Notes: generated by a model not told the origin, from the letters alone. A stretch of DNA of 63,113 nucleotides from Sphingomonas sp. Leaf10 (GCF_001421245.1 NZ_LMKE01000006.1:87748-150860), one strand, 5' to 3'; positions 47,314 to 58,469 are shown, counted from the stretch's first letter. A program made the numbers and translations.

Positions 47314-47399
47314 AGCCGCCGCTCGGGACAAGATTTACGGAACAACGCTCCGCGCGCGGCATTCGGGCTTGATCGATATCAAGCGAAGGACCTGTCGAC

Positions 47400-47816
47400 A
47401 TGCGTGCGCTTACCCTCGGCCTCGTTGCCGCTGCTACCCTGGTTTCCGGCTGTTCCGACTATGGTCTGGGCGGCGGTGGTCCGCGCTATGCCGATGCCGG
47501 CTACGGCCGTTACGACTATGACCGGCCCGATCCAGCGTACAACGGCTATGATGCCGCACGCTATTATCGCGACGACCAGCGGTATCGCGAACGCCGTCTG
47601 TCGCGCAACGACCGGGTCTATGTCGGGCAGGACGGTCGCTATTACTGCCGCCGCAACGACGGCACCACCGGCCTGATCGTCGGCGGGATCGCCGGCGGCG
47701 TGCTCGGCACGGCGCTGCGTCCGGGCGGTTCGGGCCTGCTGGGTGCACTGCTCGGCGGTGCGGCGGGTGCCGCGGGCGGACAGGCGATCGACCGCAACAA
47801 CGTGCGTTGCCGCTGA
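47400..47816 (+). CDS. Glycine-zipper lipoprotein
   Basis: A 138-residue lipoprotein (VAAATLVSGCS lipobox) with a Tyr/Asp-rich middle (RYDYDRPDPAYNGYDAARYY), a motif VYVGQDGRYYCRRNDGTTG and a C-terminal glycine zipper (VGGIAGGVLGTAL, LGALLGGAAGAAGG). Such proteins sit at the outer membrane, often in envelope-stress regulons. The upstream region contains GGAAC-N16-CATT, close to an EcfG general-stress promoter but with one mismatch in the -10. Confidence 0.82.
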   Translation: MRALTLGLVAAATLVSGCSDYGLGGGGPRYADAGYGRYDYDRPDPAYNGYDAARYYRDDQRYRERRLSRNDRVYVGQDGRYYCRRNDGTTGLIVGGIAGGVLGTALRPGGSGLLGALLGGAAGAAGGQAIDRNNVRCR

Positions 47817-48000
47817 TCCTTTTCGCTTCGAGACCGGCTGATCGGCCCGTTCCCTTGCACGGGGGCGGGTCGATACCCATTTAACCCATGCTACAGTCGC
47901 AAATCGATGGTGTCCTGCTTTGCGGCAAGTTCCTTCTTTCCCTGCTGCCTACGGCACGGGTGACGGGCGTTCCGCCGCCCGGTCAATGAAAGGAACCTGC

Positions 48001-48213
48001 ATGGCCACGCTTGGCACCGTAAAATTCTTCAACATCGACAAGGGTTATGGCTTCATCGCTCCGGACAATGGCGGCGAAGATGCCTTTGTGCACATCTCGG
48101 CAGTCGAACGCGCCGGGATGGTGACGTTGAACCAGAACCAGCGCGTCGGATTTGAGCTGGAAGAGGATCGTCGTGGTCGCGTGAGCGCGGTGAACCTTAC
48201 CGCCGCCGACTGA
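48001..48213 (+). CDS. cspA: Cold-shock protein, CspA family
   Basis: A 70-residue single-stranded nucleic-acid-binding protein with RNP1 (KGYGFIAP) and RNP2 (DAFVHISAV). AAAGGAA precedes the ATG. The 184-base upstream region is long enough for a structured cold-shock leader; it contains GC hairpins near 47850-47872 but no motif I can name. A hairpin terminator follows. Confidence 0.93.
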   Translation: MATLGTVKFFNIDKGYGFIAPDNGGEDAFVHISAVERAGMVTLNQNQRVGFELEEDRRGRVSAVNLTAAD

Positions 48214-48223
48214 CCGGCCTTGG

Positions 48224-48251
48224 GCGCGGGCGGATCGTCCGTCCGCGCTTT
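48224..48251 (+). terminator. Hairpin terminator after the cold-shock gene
   Basis: GCGCGGGCGGA (48224-48234) and TCCGTCCGCGC (48238-48248) pair with one mismatch around a 3-base loop, followed by TTT. It starts ten bases after the stop. Confidence 0.6.
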
Positions 48252-48278
48252 CCTCCAACACGTAAAAGGTCCGTACCC

Positions 48279-48488
48279 TTGGCCGATACCGCAGAAGCCT
48301 ACCGCGCCCGCGCCGCCGTCGAACGCGCCAATGCCGATGCCGCGACACTGGACAATGTCCGCGACCGTTGCCGCCGGGCCGAACACGCCTGGACCGAAAT
48401 GGCCGAGCGCGCCGAGCGTACCACCGAACAACGCCTGATCCGCGAAGCCGCCACCGTGCGCCGGGCCGAAACGCTGGCGCACGATTGA
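48279..48488 (+). CDS. Small helical hypothetical protein, TTG start
   Basis: A 69-residue Ala/Arg/Glu-rich protein predicted as a helical hairpin (ADTAEAYRARAAVERANADA, RRAEHAWTEMAERAERTTEQ). The start is TTG at 48279 with AAAAGG ten bases upstream; no ATG exists in frame. Similar short ORFs lie near cold-shock genes in related genomes, to my recollection. No function known. Confidence 0.55.
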   Translation: MADTAEAYRARAAVERANADAATLDNVRDRCRRAEHAWTEMAERAERTTEQRLIREAATVRRAETLAHD

Positions 48489-48510
48489 ACCTGCGCCGCG
48501 TCCGGTCGTT
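48487..48510 (+). promoter_or_regulatory. Possible EcfG general-stress promoter
   Basis: GAAC (48487-48490) and CGTT (48507-48510) are 16 bases apart, matching the alphaproteobacterial GGAAC-N16/17-CGTT pattern except for T in place of the first G. It is 30 bases upstream of the gene at 48541. Low confidence. Confidence 0.35.
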
Positions 48511-48540
48511 GGACCGGATGAGAAGCAAAAGGTAAGATCG

Positions 48541-48870
48541 ATGGCCAAGCACAAGAAACAAAAGCCGAAATCGCGAAAAGCCGGGGTGTCGACGTTGCGG
48601 ACCGTGGCACTGGGTGCCGCGGGGCTCGCGGTCGGCCTGTTCGGCGTGCTGCTTGCGAGGCGCAGGGCACCGAGCGAAGGCCATGCCGCCCCCGATCTGG
48701 CACTCGACAAGCCGCATCCGACGTCTACCGACCGCGCGCCCGACGCGTTCCGCCCCGATCCAACCGCCCCGGTCCCCGCTGCCGAGCGCGAGGCGCTTCG
48801 TCCCGCGACCGGGCCGGTGCCGTCGATGGTCGAACCGCGTGGCAGCATGGCGTCGCAGACCGGCGCGTAA
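48541..48870 (+). CDS. Small single-helix membrane protein
   Basis: A 109-residue protein: a very basic N-terminus (MAKHKKQKPKSRKAG), one membrane helix (TVALGAAGLAVGLFGVLLA), and a Pro/Ala/Asp-rich tail predicted to be disordered. No family recognised. The possible EcfG promoter upstream would fit a stress-induced envelope protein. Its stop is four bases from the end of the convergent receptor gene. Confidence 0.65.
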   Translation: MAKHKKQKPKSRKAGVSTLRTVALGAAGLAVGLFGVLLARRRAPSEGHAAPDLALDKPHPTSTDRAPDAFRPDPTAPVPAAEREALRPATGPVPSMVEPRGSMASQTGA

Positions 48871-48873
48871 ATG

Positions 48874-50904
48874 TCACCCGCCGACGCGGATACCGATCCA
48901 TAATGTTCGCGGCGACGCGCGTTCCACGATGCCGTCGCCGCCGACCGCCGCCTCCATCCGCGTGTCGGTCACATTCTCCGCTCTGCCCTCCAGCGACAGC
49001 CGCCGAAACAGCGGTACCGTCACCACCGCATCGAACGTGGTAGCGTCGGCAAGGCGACGCAGGTTCGCATCGTCCTCGAACTGATCGGACAGGTAACGCA
49101 GCGTCGCTGCCGCCTGCCAGCCATTCTGTCGCCAGCCAAGCGTTGCCGATCCGCTATGCGCCGGGGTCTGCGCGGGACGAAGACCGTCGAGCACGCCACC
49201 ATCGACCACCCGCGCATCGGTATAGGCGTAGGACAGCCGTGCCTCCCACGCGCCCCAACCGGTCGAGGCGTCGAGTTCGCCCCCCCGCACCCGGACATGG
49301 TCGAGATTGGCGCGCCGCCGGAACACGCCGGCGGCCGACACGAAGCCGACGCCGGGAAAGGTACCCGGACCGTTGGCCACGGTGACGTTGGCGATGGCGT
49401 TGCGTAGGTCGTTGGCGAAACCCGTGGCGGCGATGCGGGTGCGCGCGACAGGGCGGAGTTCGACGCCGACCTCCCCGCCCCCTAGCGTTTCCGGCGACAG
49501 TGCGGCATTGGCGGCGGTAGCATCGGCCCCGACCCGGAACGGACGGTAGAGTTCGTTGAGCGTCGGCAGTCGCCAGCCGCGATACCCTGCCACGCGGACC
49601 GTCACCGCAGGGTCCAGCGTCCACGCCACCCCCGCCCGACCGGTCGGTTGCCACCCGCTGCGGGTTGCGAACCGCTGGTCGGCCAGCGCTGCGCCGGTCA
49701 GCAATGCTTCCCGCAACCGCCCCTCGGCGATCGTCCAGCGGTCAATCCGGCCACCGGCGCTGACGACGACATCGCCAGCCACCAAACTGGCGTCGGCGAA
49801 CAGGCCGCCGGTCGTGTTGCGCCCACCCGCGACCCGCCGCCGGGTCGGGTTACCGGCGACAAAGGTATAGAGTTCCTGCGTCTCTCCGCTGACGACGCGG
49901 ACATCGCCGCCGAGACGGAGCGATACGCTGCCAAAGTCCGGCGCGATCTCCGCCCGGCCGCCGATGCCGGTCGCGGGGACGTTATACTGGTCGAGCGTCA
50001 ATGCGGTCGTCGCGCGCCCCGCCCCGACGCTGGCGAAGCGGCTGGCGAAGGCGCGGGTCTGAAGATAGCCGAGCAGCGACCAGCCGGTGGTCCCGCGCCC
50101 GACCAGCCGCACGCTGGCATCGGCGCCTTCGCTGCGATTGTCGGTGAAGTCGAGCCCGCGGTCGCGGCGGTCGGTGAAGGCGGAGACATTTGCCTGCAGT
50201 TCGGTCGCCGCACCGACCTGTACGACGGCACGGGCGGCGGCGCTGGCCTGTTCGAATGGAGCCGCCCGGTCGGCGGGACCACGACTGCCCGCGACGATCG
50301 GAATGAAGCCGTCGCCGCGTGCGTAGGCGCCCGACAGGGTCGCGAACCCACCGCTGCGGCTCAGGCTGGCAGTGCCGCGCGTGTCGATCGACTCCCGGCT
50401 GCCAAAGCTCAGTGAACCGGCGAGCGGTGACAGATCGTCGGGGGTCGCACTGTCGAGTTCGATCGTGCCAGCCAATGCACCCGGTCCGGCGACCCCGCTG
50501 CCGCCACCGCGCGTGACGCGGACCCGGCCCAGCCGGTCGGTGGCATAGGCGGGAAAGGCGACCCATCCGCCGAACGGATCGGCCTGCGGCACGCCATCGA
50601 GCAGCAACAGCGCCCGGCTCGACGCATTGCCGCCAAGGCCGCGCAGGGTGATGCCTTGCGACGTCGGGTTGGCGGTGCGTGAATCCGATCGGCGGAACTG
50701 TTGCAGGCCAGCTACGTCGCGCAGCACATCCTCGACCCGGCCGCTGGCCGACGACAGGATGCGGTCGCGGTCGATGGTGACGATGTCATAGACCCGGTCG
50801 CCCGGTGCGTCGGCAAGGCCGCGTCCGGTGACGACGATCTCCGGAACGTCCTGCGCCAACGCTACGCCCGGCCACGCGGCCAGCAACCACACAAGACGCT
50901 TCAC
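48874..50904 (-). CDS. TonB-dependent outer-membrane receptor
   Basis: A 676-residue receptor: signal peptide (MKRLVWLLAAWPGVALAQ), TonB-box region, plug domain (GRVEDVLRDVAGLQQFRRSD; GITLRGLGGNASSRALLLLD) and a 22-strand barrel. Plug sequences resemble the BtuB/cobalamin-type and related groups, but the ligand cannot be told. It lies 21 bases after sufA on the same strand and may be read through from the suf operon, suggesting an iron or metal link. Confidence 0.9.
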   Translation of the reverse strand: MKRLVWLLAAWPGVALAQDVPEIVVTGRGLADAPGDRVYDIVTIDRDRILSSASGRVEDVLRDVAGLQQFRRSDSRTANPTSQGITLRGLGGNASSRALLLLDGVPQADPFGGWVAFPAYATDRLGRVRVTRGGGSGVAGPGALAGTIELDSATPDDLSPLAGSLSFGSRESIDTRGTASLSRSGGFATLSGAYARGDGFIPIVAGSRGPADRAAPFEQASAAARAVVQVGAATELQANVSAFTDRRDRGLDFTDNRSEGADASVRLVGRGTTGWSLLGYLQTRAFASRFASVGAGRATTALTLDQYNVPATGIGGRAEIAPDFGSVSLRLGGDVRVVSGETQELYTFVAGNPTRRRVAGGRNTTGGLFADASLVAGDVVVSAGGRIDRWTIAEGRLREALLTGAALADQRFATRSGWQPTGRAGVAWTLDPAVTVRVAGYRGWRLPTLNELYRPFRVGADATAANAALSPETLGGGEVGVELRPVARTRIAATGFANDLRNAIANVTVANGPGTFPGVGFVSAAGVFRRRANLDHVRVRGGELDASTGWGAWEARLSYAYTDARVVDGGVLDGLRPAQTPAHSGSATLGWRQNGWQAAATLRYLSDQFEDDANLRRLADATTFDAVVTVPLFRRLSLEGRAENVTDTRMEAAVGGDGIVERASPRTLWIGIRVGG

Positions 50905-50925
50905 ACCTGTCCCCCAATGGGACGA

Positions 50926-51273
50926 TCAGACCGTGAAGCTTTCCCCGCAACCGCACGCACCCCTGGCATTTGGATTGGCGAAGACGAAGCCCGCGGTGAA
51001 ATCGTCCTCGACCCAGTCCATCGTCGAACCGATCAGGTAGAGGATCGATCCGCCGTCGACGAAGAAGGTACCGCCGGGCGTTTCGATCCGTTCGTCCATC
51101 GCATTGGCGGCGGTGACGTAATCCACCGAATAGGCGAGGCCCGAACAGCCGCGTCGGGGCGTCGACAGCTTGACGCCGATCGCATCCGCCGGCGCCTTCG
51201 CCATCAGGTCGGCGACGCGTCGTTCGGCGTTGGCGGTCAGGTTGATTGCGGCGGGGCGGACGCGCGTGGCCAT
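50926..51273 (-). CDS. sufA: Iron-sulfur cluster assembly A-type carrier (SufA/ErpA)
   Basis: A 115-residue A-type scaffold that passes Fe-S clusters to targets. The three conserved cysteines are in TPRRGCSGLAYSVDY and the C-terminal GACGCGESF. Its ATG overlaps the stop of the sufT-like gene by one base. Last gene of the suf set. Confidence 0.92.
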   Translation of the reverse strand: MATRVRPAAINLTANAERRVADLMAKAPADAIGVKLSTPRRGCSGLAYSVDYVTAANAMDERIETPGGTFFVDGGSILYLIGSTMDWVEDDFTAGFVFANPNARGACGCGESFTV

Positions 51274-51737
51274 TACAGCATTCCCAATTCGAGCTTGGCG
51301 TCGTCGGACATCTTCTGGGGATCCCATGGCGGATCCCAGACGAGGTTGACGTCGGCGGTCGAGACGCCCGGCACTGCCGAAACGCGCAGTTCGACCTCCG
51401 CCGGCATCGATTCCGCGACCGGGCAATGCGGCGTGGTCAGCGTCATCGTCACCGCGACATGGCCGTTGTCCGCCACGTCGACGCCATAGATCAGGCCGAG
51501 GTCATAGATATTGACCGGGATTTCGGGGTCGAAAATCTCTTTCAGCGAGGTGATGACCGCTTCGTACAGGTCGCCACCCGGCTCCCCCACCGGTTGCGGT
51601 TCGGGCTTCTGCGCCAGAAATCCTTCGAGATAGTCGCGGCGGCGCGGCGGCGCTTCCTCGGCATCGGTCACGCGGGCACGCGGCGGCGCCGGCACCGCGC
51701 TCACCTCCTCGACCTCGAAATGGCGTTCGTCGTTCAT
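51273..51737 (-). CDS. sufT: SufT-like (DUF59/MIP18) iron-sulfur assembly protein
   Basis: A 154-residue protein with an acidic/Pro-rich N-terminal third and a DUF59 domain (EAVITSLKEIFDPEIPVNIY, DLGLIYGV, TTPHCPVAESMPAEVE). The catalytic-type Cys in PHCP is present. SufT proteins help mature Fe-S enzymes. It overlaps sufS by 4 bp. Confidence 0.9.
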   Translation of the reverse strand: MNDERHFEVEEVSAVPAPPRARVTDAEEAPPRRRDYLEGFLAQKPEPQPVGEPGGDLYEAVITSLKEIFDPEIPVNIYDLGLIYGVDVADNGHVAVTMTLTTPHCPVAESMPAEVELRVSAVPGVSTADVNLVWDPPWDPQKMSDDAKLELGML

Positions 51738-52957
51738 CCGAAAATCCTGCTTACCCGTTCCAGTCCGCGCACCAGCGCGTCCACATCGGCCGGTCCGTTA
51801 TATACGCCGAAGCTCGCCCGCGCGGTGGCGGGGACGCCCAGCACGTCCATCAGCGGCTGTGCGCAGTGATGGCCGGCACGGATCGCGACCCGCTCCTCGT
51901 CCAAGATGGTGCCGACATCGTGCGGATGCACCCCCTCCACCACGAAACTGACGATCCCGGCGGCATCGTCCGGCCCCAGCAGCCGCACCGAGTTGATCCG
52001 GCCGAGCGCTTCGCGGGTCGCGGCGACCAACGCGGTTTCATGCGCGTGGATCGCGTCCAGCCCGATGCTCTCGACATAATCGATCGCGGCGTGGAGGCCC
52101 AGCGCGCCGACGATATGCGGCGTCCCCGCCTCGAACCGCGCGGGCGGCGGGGCGTAGGTGGTGCGTTCGAACGTGACGCGATCGATCATCGCGCCTCCGC
52201 CTTGCACCGGATGCATCGCTTCGAGCAGTTCGGGACGACCCCACAGCACGCCGATGCCGGTCGGACCGTAGAGCTTGTGGCCCGAAAAGACGTAGAAGTC
52301 GCAATCGAGCGCGGCGACATCGACCGACACGCGCGGTACCGCCTGACACCCGTCCAGCAGCAGCCTGGCCCCGACCGAATGCGCGATGTCGGCGGCGCGG
52401 CGCGCGTCGAGGACCGATCCGAGCACGTTCGACACATGCGCCAGCGACACGAGCCGGTGTTCGGGCCGGATCATCGCCGCCATCGCGTCGAGATCGATCC
52501 GCCCGTCCTGCGTCAGCGGCACGACGTCGATCGCGACGCCGATCCGTTCGGCGACCAACTGCCAGGGCACGATGTTCGAATGATGTTCGAGCATCGACAA
52601 CAGGATGCGGTCGCCGGCCTTCAGGTGACGCTCGGCCCAGCCCTGCGCGACCAGGTTGATCCCCTCGGTCGCACCGCGCACGAACACGCATTCTTCCGGA
52701 GCGCCGGCACCGATGAACGACGCGATCCGGCGACGTGCGGCCTCGTAAGCGAGCGTCATATCGGCCGAGCGCTGATACACCCCACGATGCACCGTGGCAT
52801 AGGTCGTGTCGTACGCACGGGTGATCGCGTCGATCACGGCTTGCGGCTTTTGCGACGTCGCCGCGGTGTCGAGATACGACCAGCCGGCGGGAATCGCGGG
52901 GAAGTCGCTGACGCGGTCGAGGGGGGTGGTGCCGATCAAAGCGCGGCTTCCAGCCAT
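51734..52957 (-). CDS. sufS: Cysteine desulfurase SufS
   Basis: A 407-residue PLP enzyme that takes sulfur from cysteine for Fe-S clusters. PLP lysine in FSGHKLYGPTGIGVLWG, active-site Cys in AGHHCAQPLMD, and N-terminal YLDTAATSQKPQ. No SufE gene is adjacent, so its sulfur acceptor is encoded elsewhere or is SufB directly. The start overlaps the sufD end by 22 bp. Confidence 0.95.
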   Translation of the reverse strand: MAGSRALIGTTPLDRVSDFPAIPAGWSYLDTAATSQKPQAVIDAITRAYDTTYATVHRGVYQRSADMTLAYEAARRRIASFIGAGAPEECVFVRGATEGINLVAQGWAERHLKAGDRILLSMLEHHSNIVPWQLVAERIGVAIDVVPLTQDGRIDLDAMAAMIRPEHRLVSLAHVSNVLGSVLDARRAADIAHSVGARLLLDGCQAVPRVSVDVAALDCDFYVFSGHKLYGPTGIGVLWGRPELLEAMHPVQGGGAMIDRVTFERTTYAPPPARFEAGTPHIVGALGLHAAIDYVESIGLDAIHAHETALVAATREALGRINSVRLLGPDDAAGIVSFVVEGVHPHDVGTILDEERVAIRAGHHCAQPLMDVLGVPATARASFGVYNGPADVDALVRGLERVSRIFG

Positions 52958-54012
52958 GCATCGGCATCGGCTGCAAAAGCCTCGCGCACGACCTCGTCGC
53001 CGATCCGGTCGAGTGCATCTGCGACAAAGGCGTGCGTCAACAGCGCCTTGGCCCGCGCCTCGCTGACACCGCGACTACGGAGGTAGAACAGCGCCTTGGC
53101 ATCGAGTTCGCCGACCGTCGCGCCATGCGCGCACTTCACGTCGTCGGCAAAAATTTCGAGCTCGGGCTTGAGGTTCACCGTGGCTGTCCGCTGCAACAGC
53201 AGCCCGCGCAGCGACTGTTCGCCGTCGGTCTTCTGCGCACCGCGTGCGACTTCGACGCGGGCGGCGAGACTTGCCTGGCTGCGATCGGCGGCGACCGCGC
53301 GCCATGTCTGGCGGCTCGAACCGTTGAGTGCAGCATGGCGGACGGCGACGGCGCATTCCTGCCGCTGCTGTGCGCGGGTCAGCAGCGCGCCGCCATAGTC
53401 GACGAACGCCGCGTCGCCATCCAGCGTCAGTTGCGCGTCGATGCGACTACCCATGCCGCCCGCGCCGAGGAACTGGGTAACGAGGCTCGCCGCCTCCCCC
53501 ACCACCGCTTCGTCGCGGATCGACACGAAGCCGTCCGTCTGGAGCAGGCGGACGCTGCGCATCAGCCGCGCACCGCGTTCGAGGTCGATTTGGGTCAGGC
53601 GATTGGTCCAGCCGGTCCCGACATAGGTTTCGACGACCGACGCAACCGCGTCTTCATCCAGCGTCAGCCGCGCGGGGAGATGGTTCTCCGCGCCGGTCGC
53701 GATATGGACGATCTGCACCGGATCGACGATCTCGGCTGCCGACAGGTCGATCGACCAGCCGGCCGCGCCCGATGCCTGCACGCCCAGCGGGTGCGCGGTG
53801 TCGAGCGTCAGCGGTGACAGCGCGACATGACCGGGGGTGCTGTGGTCGGGAACATAGACGCCATCAACGAACACGATGCGCGGGCCGGCGAGGTCGAGCC
53901 AATAGCCGTCGGCGCTCGCCGCTTCACCTCGGGTCGATCCGGCCGCTGCGGTCAACGCGGTGAGGTCGGTCCAGCGGAACGCCTCCTGCGAATTCGTAGG
54001 AAGGGTCGCCAT
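52936..54012 (-). CDS. sufD: Fe-S cluster assembly protein SufD
   Basis: A 358-residue SufD, forming the SufBC2D scaffold. It has the beta-helix core and the C-terminal conserved region ELEIFADDVKCAHGATVGEL, SRGVSEARAKALLTHAFV. The ATG at 54012 is fixed by GGGGAGG six bases upstream, provided by the left end of the family B repeat. This repeat separates it from sufC, an unusual break in the operon. Confidence 0.93.
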   Translation of the reverse strand: MATLPTNSQEAFRWTDLTALTAAAGSTRGEAASADGYWLDLAGPRIVFVDGVYVPDHSTPGHVALSPLTLDTAHPLGVQASGAAGWSIDLSAAEIVDPVQIVHIATGAENHLPARLTLDEDAVASVVETYVGTGWTNRLTQIDLERGARLMRSVRLLQTDGFVSIRDEAVVGEAASLVTQFLGAGGMGSRIDAQLTLDGDAAFVDYGGALLTRAQQRQECAVAVRHAALNGSSRQTWRAVAADRSQASLAARVEVARGAQKTDGEQSLRGLLLQRTATVNLKPELEIFADDVKCAHGATVGELDAKALFYLRSRGVSEARAKALLTHAFVADALDRIGDEVVREAFAADADAWLEAAL

Positions 54013-54013
54013 C

Positions 54014-54146
54014 AAATCCTCCCCGGCACGGGGAGGGGGACCATGCGCAGCATGGTGGAGGGGGTGCCCCACGAAAGCAGTGTCTGGGGCAATCCCCCTC
54101 CACCAGCCTGCGGCTGGTCCCCCTCCCCGCGAGCGGGGAGTATCTG
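54014..54146. repeat. Palindromic intergenic repeat, family B, copy 2
   Basis: A near copy of 6751-6880: GGGGAGGGGGACCATGCGCA, GCATGGTGGAGGGGG on the left and CCCCCTCCACCAGCC, GGCTGGTCCCCCTCCCC on the right. It occupies nearly the whole sufC-sufD gap. Its left end, read on the minus strand, is GGGGAGGATTTG immediately before the sufD ATG. RNA from the operon would fold here into a long hairpin. Confidence 0.85.
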
Positions 54147-54154
54147 CACGATCA

Positions 54155-54898
<744 letters not shown>

Positions 54899-54942
54899 GT
54901 TCCGTCCTGTTCGTGCGGGGCCAACCCGCGTATCTCAAAGCC

Positions 54943-55235
54943 TTACGGCGTCTCGCCCGCGACCAGTTCGGTGCCGAACTCGGCCTCGGCGGCATCCGGG
55001 TTGGTCAGCACCGCCTTCATCGACGCATCGATCTTGTCGAGCATCGGTGCGTGCGCCTTCGCCACCTTCGCCCGCACCGGCGCGCATGCCTTGGCAGCGT
55101 CATCAAAAATTACGACCCGCGCGGCCGCCTCGGTCGGTGGCTTGACCATGCGCGGATCGGTATTGATCCGCTCCGACAGGCAGTCGGCATAAGGCGCGGT
55201 CGGCGCGACCGCCTGTAGCGCCAGTGCGAGCAGGA

Positions 55236-55239
<4 letters not shown>
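54943..55239 (-). CDS. Small exported protein inserted in the suf operon
   Basis: A 98-residue protein with a short signal-like start ([15 protein letters not shown]) and a mature part with two Cys ([18 protein letters not shown]) that could form a disulfide or hold a metal. The GTG start overlaps the sufB stop (GTGA), so it is translated with sufB. I recognise no family. It interrupts the usual sufB-sufC pair. Confidence 0.65.
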
Positions 55240-56698
<1,459 letters not shown>

Positions 56699-56699
<1 letters not shown>

Positions 56700-57127
56700 C
56701 ACACTACCTCTTGGGGCATCGCCCCGGTGTTCGCGAGTTGGGCGAGCGTCACGCCCGCCAGAGCGCCCCGGACCACGGCGTTGACCGTGCCGGCATGGGG
56801 GCGGATCATGCAGTTCGTCTCCACCGCGCAATCGTGCCGAGCGGCATCGACACAGGTGGTAAGCGCGATCGGCCCCTCGATCGCCTCGATGATCTGCGCC
56901 AGGTCGATCGCGTGCGGGGCGCGGGCAAGGCGGAAACCGCCGCCGGTGCCGCGCCCGGTCTCGATCAGCCCGGCGGCGGACAGGCGACTGACCAGCTTCT
57001 GCACGGTCGGCAGCGGCAGGCCGGTCTCCTCCGCCAGCATCGTCGCCGTCGCGCGCGCGTAGCCACCCCGCCGCGCGGTGGCGGCGAGCAGGACGACGGC
57101 ATAGTCGGCAAGGCTGGAAAGACGCAT
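56699..57127 (-). CDS. iscR: Rrf2 family Fe-S sensing transcriptional regulator (SufR/IscR-like)
   Basis: A 142-residue winged-helix regulator with the cluster-binding cysteines at 92, 100 and 106 ([17 protein letters not shown]) and an HTH around residues 25-60. It likely senses Fe-S demand and controls its own suf operon. The stop is fused to the sufB start, as is common in alphaproteobacteria. Confidence 0.9.
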
Positions 57128-57138
57128 GCGTTCCTTAA

Positions 57139-57158
57139 TCGGATCATTCCGGTCGGAT
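57139..57158 (-). promoter_or_regulatory. Candidate regulator-binding repeat upstream of the suf operon
   Basis: On the plus strand TCGGAT occurs at 57139-57144 and 57153-57158, 14 bases apart, just upstream of the Rrf2 gene (start 57127). A site here would allow autoregulation. The sequence does not match the E. coli IscR type 1 palindrome, so the call rests on position and repetition only. Confidence 0.35.
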
Positions 57159-57271
57159 TGGCATGTGGTCGTGGCGGGGCGTCAGGTCAACCGGGTTTGT
57201 TTCGATCGCTGTGATCGATTGTCTGGGGGCGGATAAGGATTCGGTTTCACGCGAAGGCGCAAAGACAAGAA

Positions 57272-57450
57272 GGAAGAATGGTTCGCGCAGAGGCGCGGAG
57301 GCGCAGAGGACGTTCCGACAGTGGAGATGCCTGCCGCTTCAGCGGCCTTCATTCTGAAGGATACCGAAGTACGAAAGTCTCGCTGACGCGAGACGGTGCT
57401 GCGAACGCAACCCCTCTGCGCCTCCGCGCCTCTGCGCGAACCAATCTTCC
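57272..57450. repeat. Long inverted repeat, family C, copy 2
   Basis: Arms at 57272-57309 and 57413-57450 are inverted copies over 38 bp with one mismatch (GGTTCGCGCAGAGGCGCGGA then GGCGCAGAGG perfect). The spacer is 103 bases. The whole 355-base gap between the Rrf2 gene and pyrD is this element plus the candidate operator; a single family C arm (TTTCACGCGAAGGCGCAAAG) lies just left at 57245. Confidence 0.88.
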
Positions 57451-57482
57451 TTCCAGTCGCGCTGGACGATACAGCGCCGCCT

Positions 57483-58469
57483 ATGGCCTGGTATCACCCG
57501 CTCCTCTTCGCCCTCGACGCCGAACGCGCCCATTCGCTGACCATCGCCATGCTGGAGGCGTGGGGGAAGGCCGGCGCGCCGCTGGCGGCGACTACCGACG
57601 ACCGCCATGCGGTAACGGTCGCCGGCATCCGCTTCCCCAATCCCGTCGGACTCGCGGCAGGCGTCGACAAGGATGCGCGCGCGGTCGCCGGTTTCCTCGG
57701 CCTCGGCTTCGGCTTCGTCGAAGTGGGCACGCTGACCCCGAAGCCGCAGCCGGGCAATCCCAAGCCCCGGATCTTCCGCCTGCCCGAGGACCGGGGCGTG
57801 GTGAACCGGCTGGGGTTCAACAACGGTGGGATCGATGCGGCATTGGCGCGGATCGCGGCGCTCACCCCCCGCCCCGGCATCATCGGCATCAATGTCGGCG
57901 CGAACAAGGATTCGACCGACCGCATCGCCGATTACGGAACGGCGGTCGCCAAGGCGGCGCCGCTCGCCGATTACGTCACCATCAACATCTCCAGCCCGAA
58001 CACGCCGGGCCTGCGCGACCTGCAATCGCAGCCCGAACTGGGCCAGTTGATCGCCGCCAGCGACGCCGCGCGCCATGTCGACACCAAGCGCGTTCCCCTG
58101 TTCCTGAAGGTCGCGCCCGACCTGTCGCGCGAGGGGCTGGAGGTTGCGATCCGCGCGGCGGTGGATGGCGGGATCGATGCGGTGATCGTATCGAACACCA
58201 CCATCTCGCGTCCCGACAGCCTTCGGTCGGGAAATGCGAAGGAAACCGGCGGCCTGTCGGGCGCGCCGCTCGCCCCTCTGGCGCTCGCCAAGCTGATCGA
58301 GGCGCGCGAGATTGCCGGCGGCGCGATCCCGCTGATTTCGGCGGGCGGCATCGGGTCGGCCGACGAAGCGCGGCGGCGGCTGGATGCCGGGGCAAGCCTC
58401 GTCCAGCTCTACAGCGCGCTGGTTTATGAGGGCCCGGGGCTTGCCCGGCGGATCGTCGACGGGCTGTGA
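57483..58469 (+). CDS. pyrD: Dihydroorotate dehydrogenase (quinone), class 2
   Basis: A 328-residue membrane-associated flavoenzyme, fourth step of pyrimidine synthesis, reducing the quinone pool. N-terminal helix MAWYHPLLFALDAERAH (class 2 membrane association), FMN motifs NPVGLAAGVDKDA, catalytic Ser in NISSPNTPGLR, and LISAGGIGSADEA. The ATG at 57483 matches the family start. Its stop overlaps the HPP gene (GTGA). Confidence 0.96.
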   Translation: MAWYHPLLFALDAERAHSLTIAMLEAWGKAGAPLAATTDDRHAVTVAGIRFPNPVGLAAGVDKDARAVAGFLGLGFGFVEVGTLTPKPQPGNPKPRIFRLPEDRGVVNRLGFNNGGIDAALARIAALTPRPGIIGINVGANKDSTDRIADYGTAVAKAAPLADYVTINISSPNTPGLRDLQSQPELGQLIAASDAARHVDTKRVPLFLKVAPDLSREGLEVAIRAAVDGGIDAVIVSNTTISRPDSLRSGNAKETGGLSGAPLAPLALAKLIEAREIAGGAIPLISAGGIGSADEARRRLDAGASLVQLYSALVYEGPGLARRIVDGL

